Origin: Bacteroidota bacterium
GTDB taxonomy: Bacteria > Bacteroidota > Bacteroidia > AKYH767-A > 2013-40CM-41-45
Length of the DNA stretch: 64,000 nucleotides
Direction of reading: 5' to 3'
Assembly (NCBI GenBank): GCA_004295015.1
Contig: SHNE01000049.1
Coordinates: 144,152 to 208,151, forward strand
Under the pieces are notes generated by a model. The model saw only the letters and a program-made list of their open reading frames with translations. It was not told the origin of the DNA and did not search any database. A program made the position numbers and the translations under genes. Numbering within the stretch: the first letter of the stretch is position 1; each line of letters begins with the position of its first letter. Shown in pieces: positions 63,203-64,000 of this stretch.

Positions 63203-64000
63203 TTACTTTATAAATAGTGACCTTACTATTTTAACTTCTCCATTGCTTAAGAAACACTTGATGAAATAGTTTCCTGTAAATGGATGGGTTGACTCAGATA
63301 GATTGAAACTGAAACTATTCAAATTTTCTATTATTCCTATTTTCCTTCCAATGATGTCTAAAATTTCTATTCTATTAATTAGAGCACTCGAATGAAGAAC
63401 TAAATTGTTGTCAAGCCAAATCCCAATTTCTTTCGTTGTATTTTTATTTATTGTATTTGGCAAGATGCTAATATTAGTTCCAAGTGAATCCAGACTTAAA
63501 AACCTGTAATTGGACAGGCAAACTTGTATAGGGAAGGTCAAGTTGTAAAAAAGATCACTGATATTTCCAATGCCTTCAATCCAAACCATTTCAATTCCCG
63601 TGTGACAAGTTATCCAGGTTGCGGCAACGGTAAAAATCATTCGTTTCTTTAAGCCGGTACTGGTCAGGATGGAGTCAACAGTCGTCAGAATACATAAAGT
63701 GGAATCGCCGTAACAGTTTTTAATATACACAGAATCGTTCAATAGCATATTAAAATCATATAACAGGAGTTCCGTTGTATCTGTGCAAGACCAATCAGAT
63801 GGACGGTTAAATCTGGCATATACCTTTCCGATGGAGTCTTGTCTCATTAAATAAAGTGAGCTGAAATCAGTTGATATTAATTTATATGAGATGCTGTTCA
63901 GTGACGTGTTTCCAACAATCGTATAGTTGACAGGAATAGTAATTCCCCCATGGTCCTCGTACGAGTAATGCCAGACAGCAGAGTCCGTTGGTAAAGAAAG
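63203..64000 (-). CDS. T9SS-sorted secreted protein, N-terminus cut by window edge
   Basis: The minus-strand frame is open from the stop at 63203 to the right edge (266 codons), and the internal ATG at 63847 is not its start. The upstream part contains SAVWHYSYEDHG and VNYTIVGNTS, a segment often seen early in Bacteroidota secreted proteins. The last 80 or so residues (ISILPNTINKNTTKEIGIWLD to the final SLFIK) form a T9SS sorting domain. The function is unknown; the rest lies outside the window. Confidence 0.75.
   Translation of the reverse strand, partial: LSLPTDSAVWHYSYEDHGGITIPVNYTIVGNTSLNSISYKLISTDFSSLYLMRQDSIGKVYARFNRPSDWSCTDTTELLLYDFNMLLNDSVYIKNCYGDSTLCILTTVDSILTSTGLKKRMIFTVAATWITCHTGIEMVWIEGIGNISDLFYNLTFPIQVCLSNYRFLSLDSLGTNISILPNTINKNTTKEIGIWLDNNLVLHSSALINRIEILDIIGRKIGIIENLNSFSFNLSESTHPFTGNYFIKCFLSNGEVKIVRSLFIK

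Overview
The window comes from a member of the Bacteroidota. Five proteins end in, or carry, type IX secretion (T9SS) C-terminal sorting domains. Most promoters I can recognise fit the Bacteroidota consensus TAnnTTTG, and ribosome-binding sites are weak almost everywhere except before infC. The window is AT-rich and densely packed. I cannot name a genus from sequence alone. No rRNA, tRNA, CRISPR array, insertion sequence or prophage was recognised.

About two thirds of the window (1-9454 and 14214-42954) is a surface-polysaccharide supercluster. The left block starts with a Wzx-type flippase cut by the window edge (minus strand). Divergent from it is a plus-strand operon that makes a CDP-linked, probably branched-chain 6-deoxyhexose: rfbF, rfbG, two C-methyltransferase-like proteins, an epimerase/reductase and a split transketolase pair, ending in a GT2 glycosyltransferase. 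A kelch-repeat T9SS protein follows. A short housekeeping island (yihY-like, nadC, DUF4783, rlmH) and a strongly structured intergenic element then interrupt the cluster.

The right polysaccharide block (14214-42954) holds many GT2 and GT4 glycosyltransferases, a candidate Wzy-like membrane protein, a sulfotransferase, two methyltransferases, an acyltransferase, a Wzm/Wzt ABC exporter, a giant PKD-repeat T9SS protein, gmd-fcl for GDP-L-fucose, rdgB, a WecA/MraY-like initiating transferase, an RfbC epimerase, a Wzc-like co-polymerase/tyrosine kinase with an unusual (Tyr-Gly)9 tail, and a Wza-like export lipoprotein. Three different export routes (Wzx, Wzm/Wzt, Wza/Wzc) are therefore encoded side by side, suggesting more than one glycan.

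From about 43 kb onward the genes are mostly housekeeping: an FKBP prolyl isomerase, a PadR-DUF2807-PspC envelope-stress-like operon with a symmetric operator candidate, recA, a TPR lipoprotein, a MOSC protein, and the translation operon thrS-infC-rpmI-rplT, in which infC appears to start at AUA after a strong Shine-Dalgarno. Next come two tandem T9SS paralogues (one has lost its central domain), a MazG-like pyrophosphohydrolase, an acyl-CoA carboxylase beta subunit, a DUF486 protein, a GH16-like protein, xerD, aroQ and a T9SS protein cut by the right edge.

Several start codons were set by promoters or signal peptides rather than by the longest open frame. The affected genes are DUF4783, the Wzy candidate, fcl, rdgB, the GT4 at 41722, FKBP, recA, the TPR gene, thrS, infC and others. 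All functional calls rest on motif recognition by eye; no database search was run.
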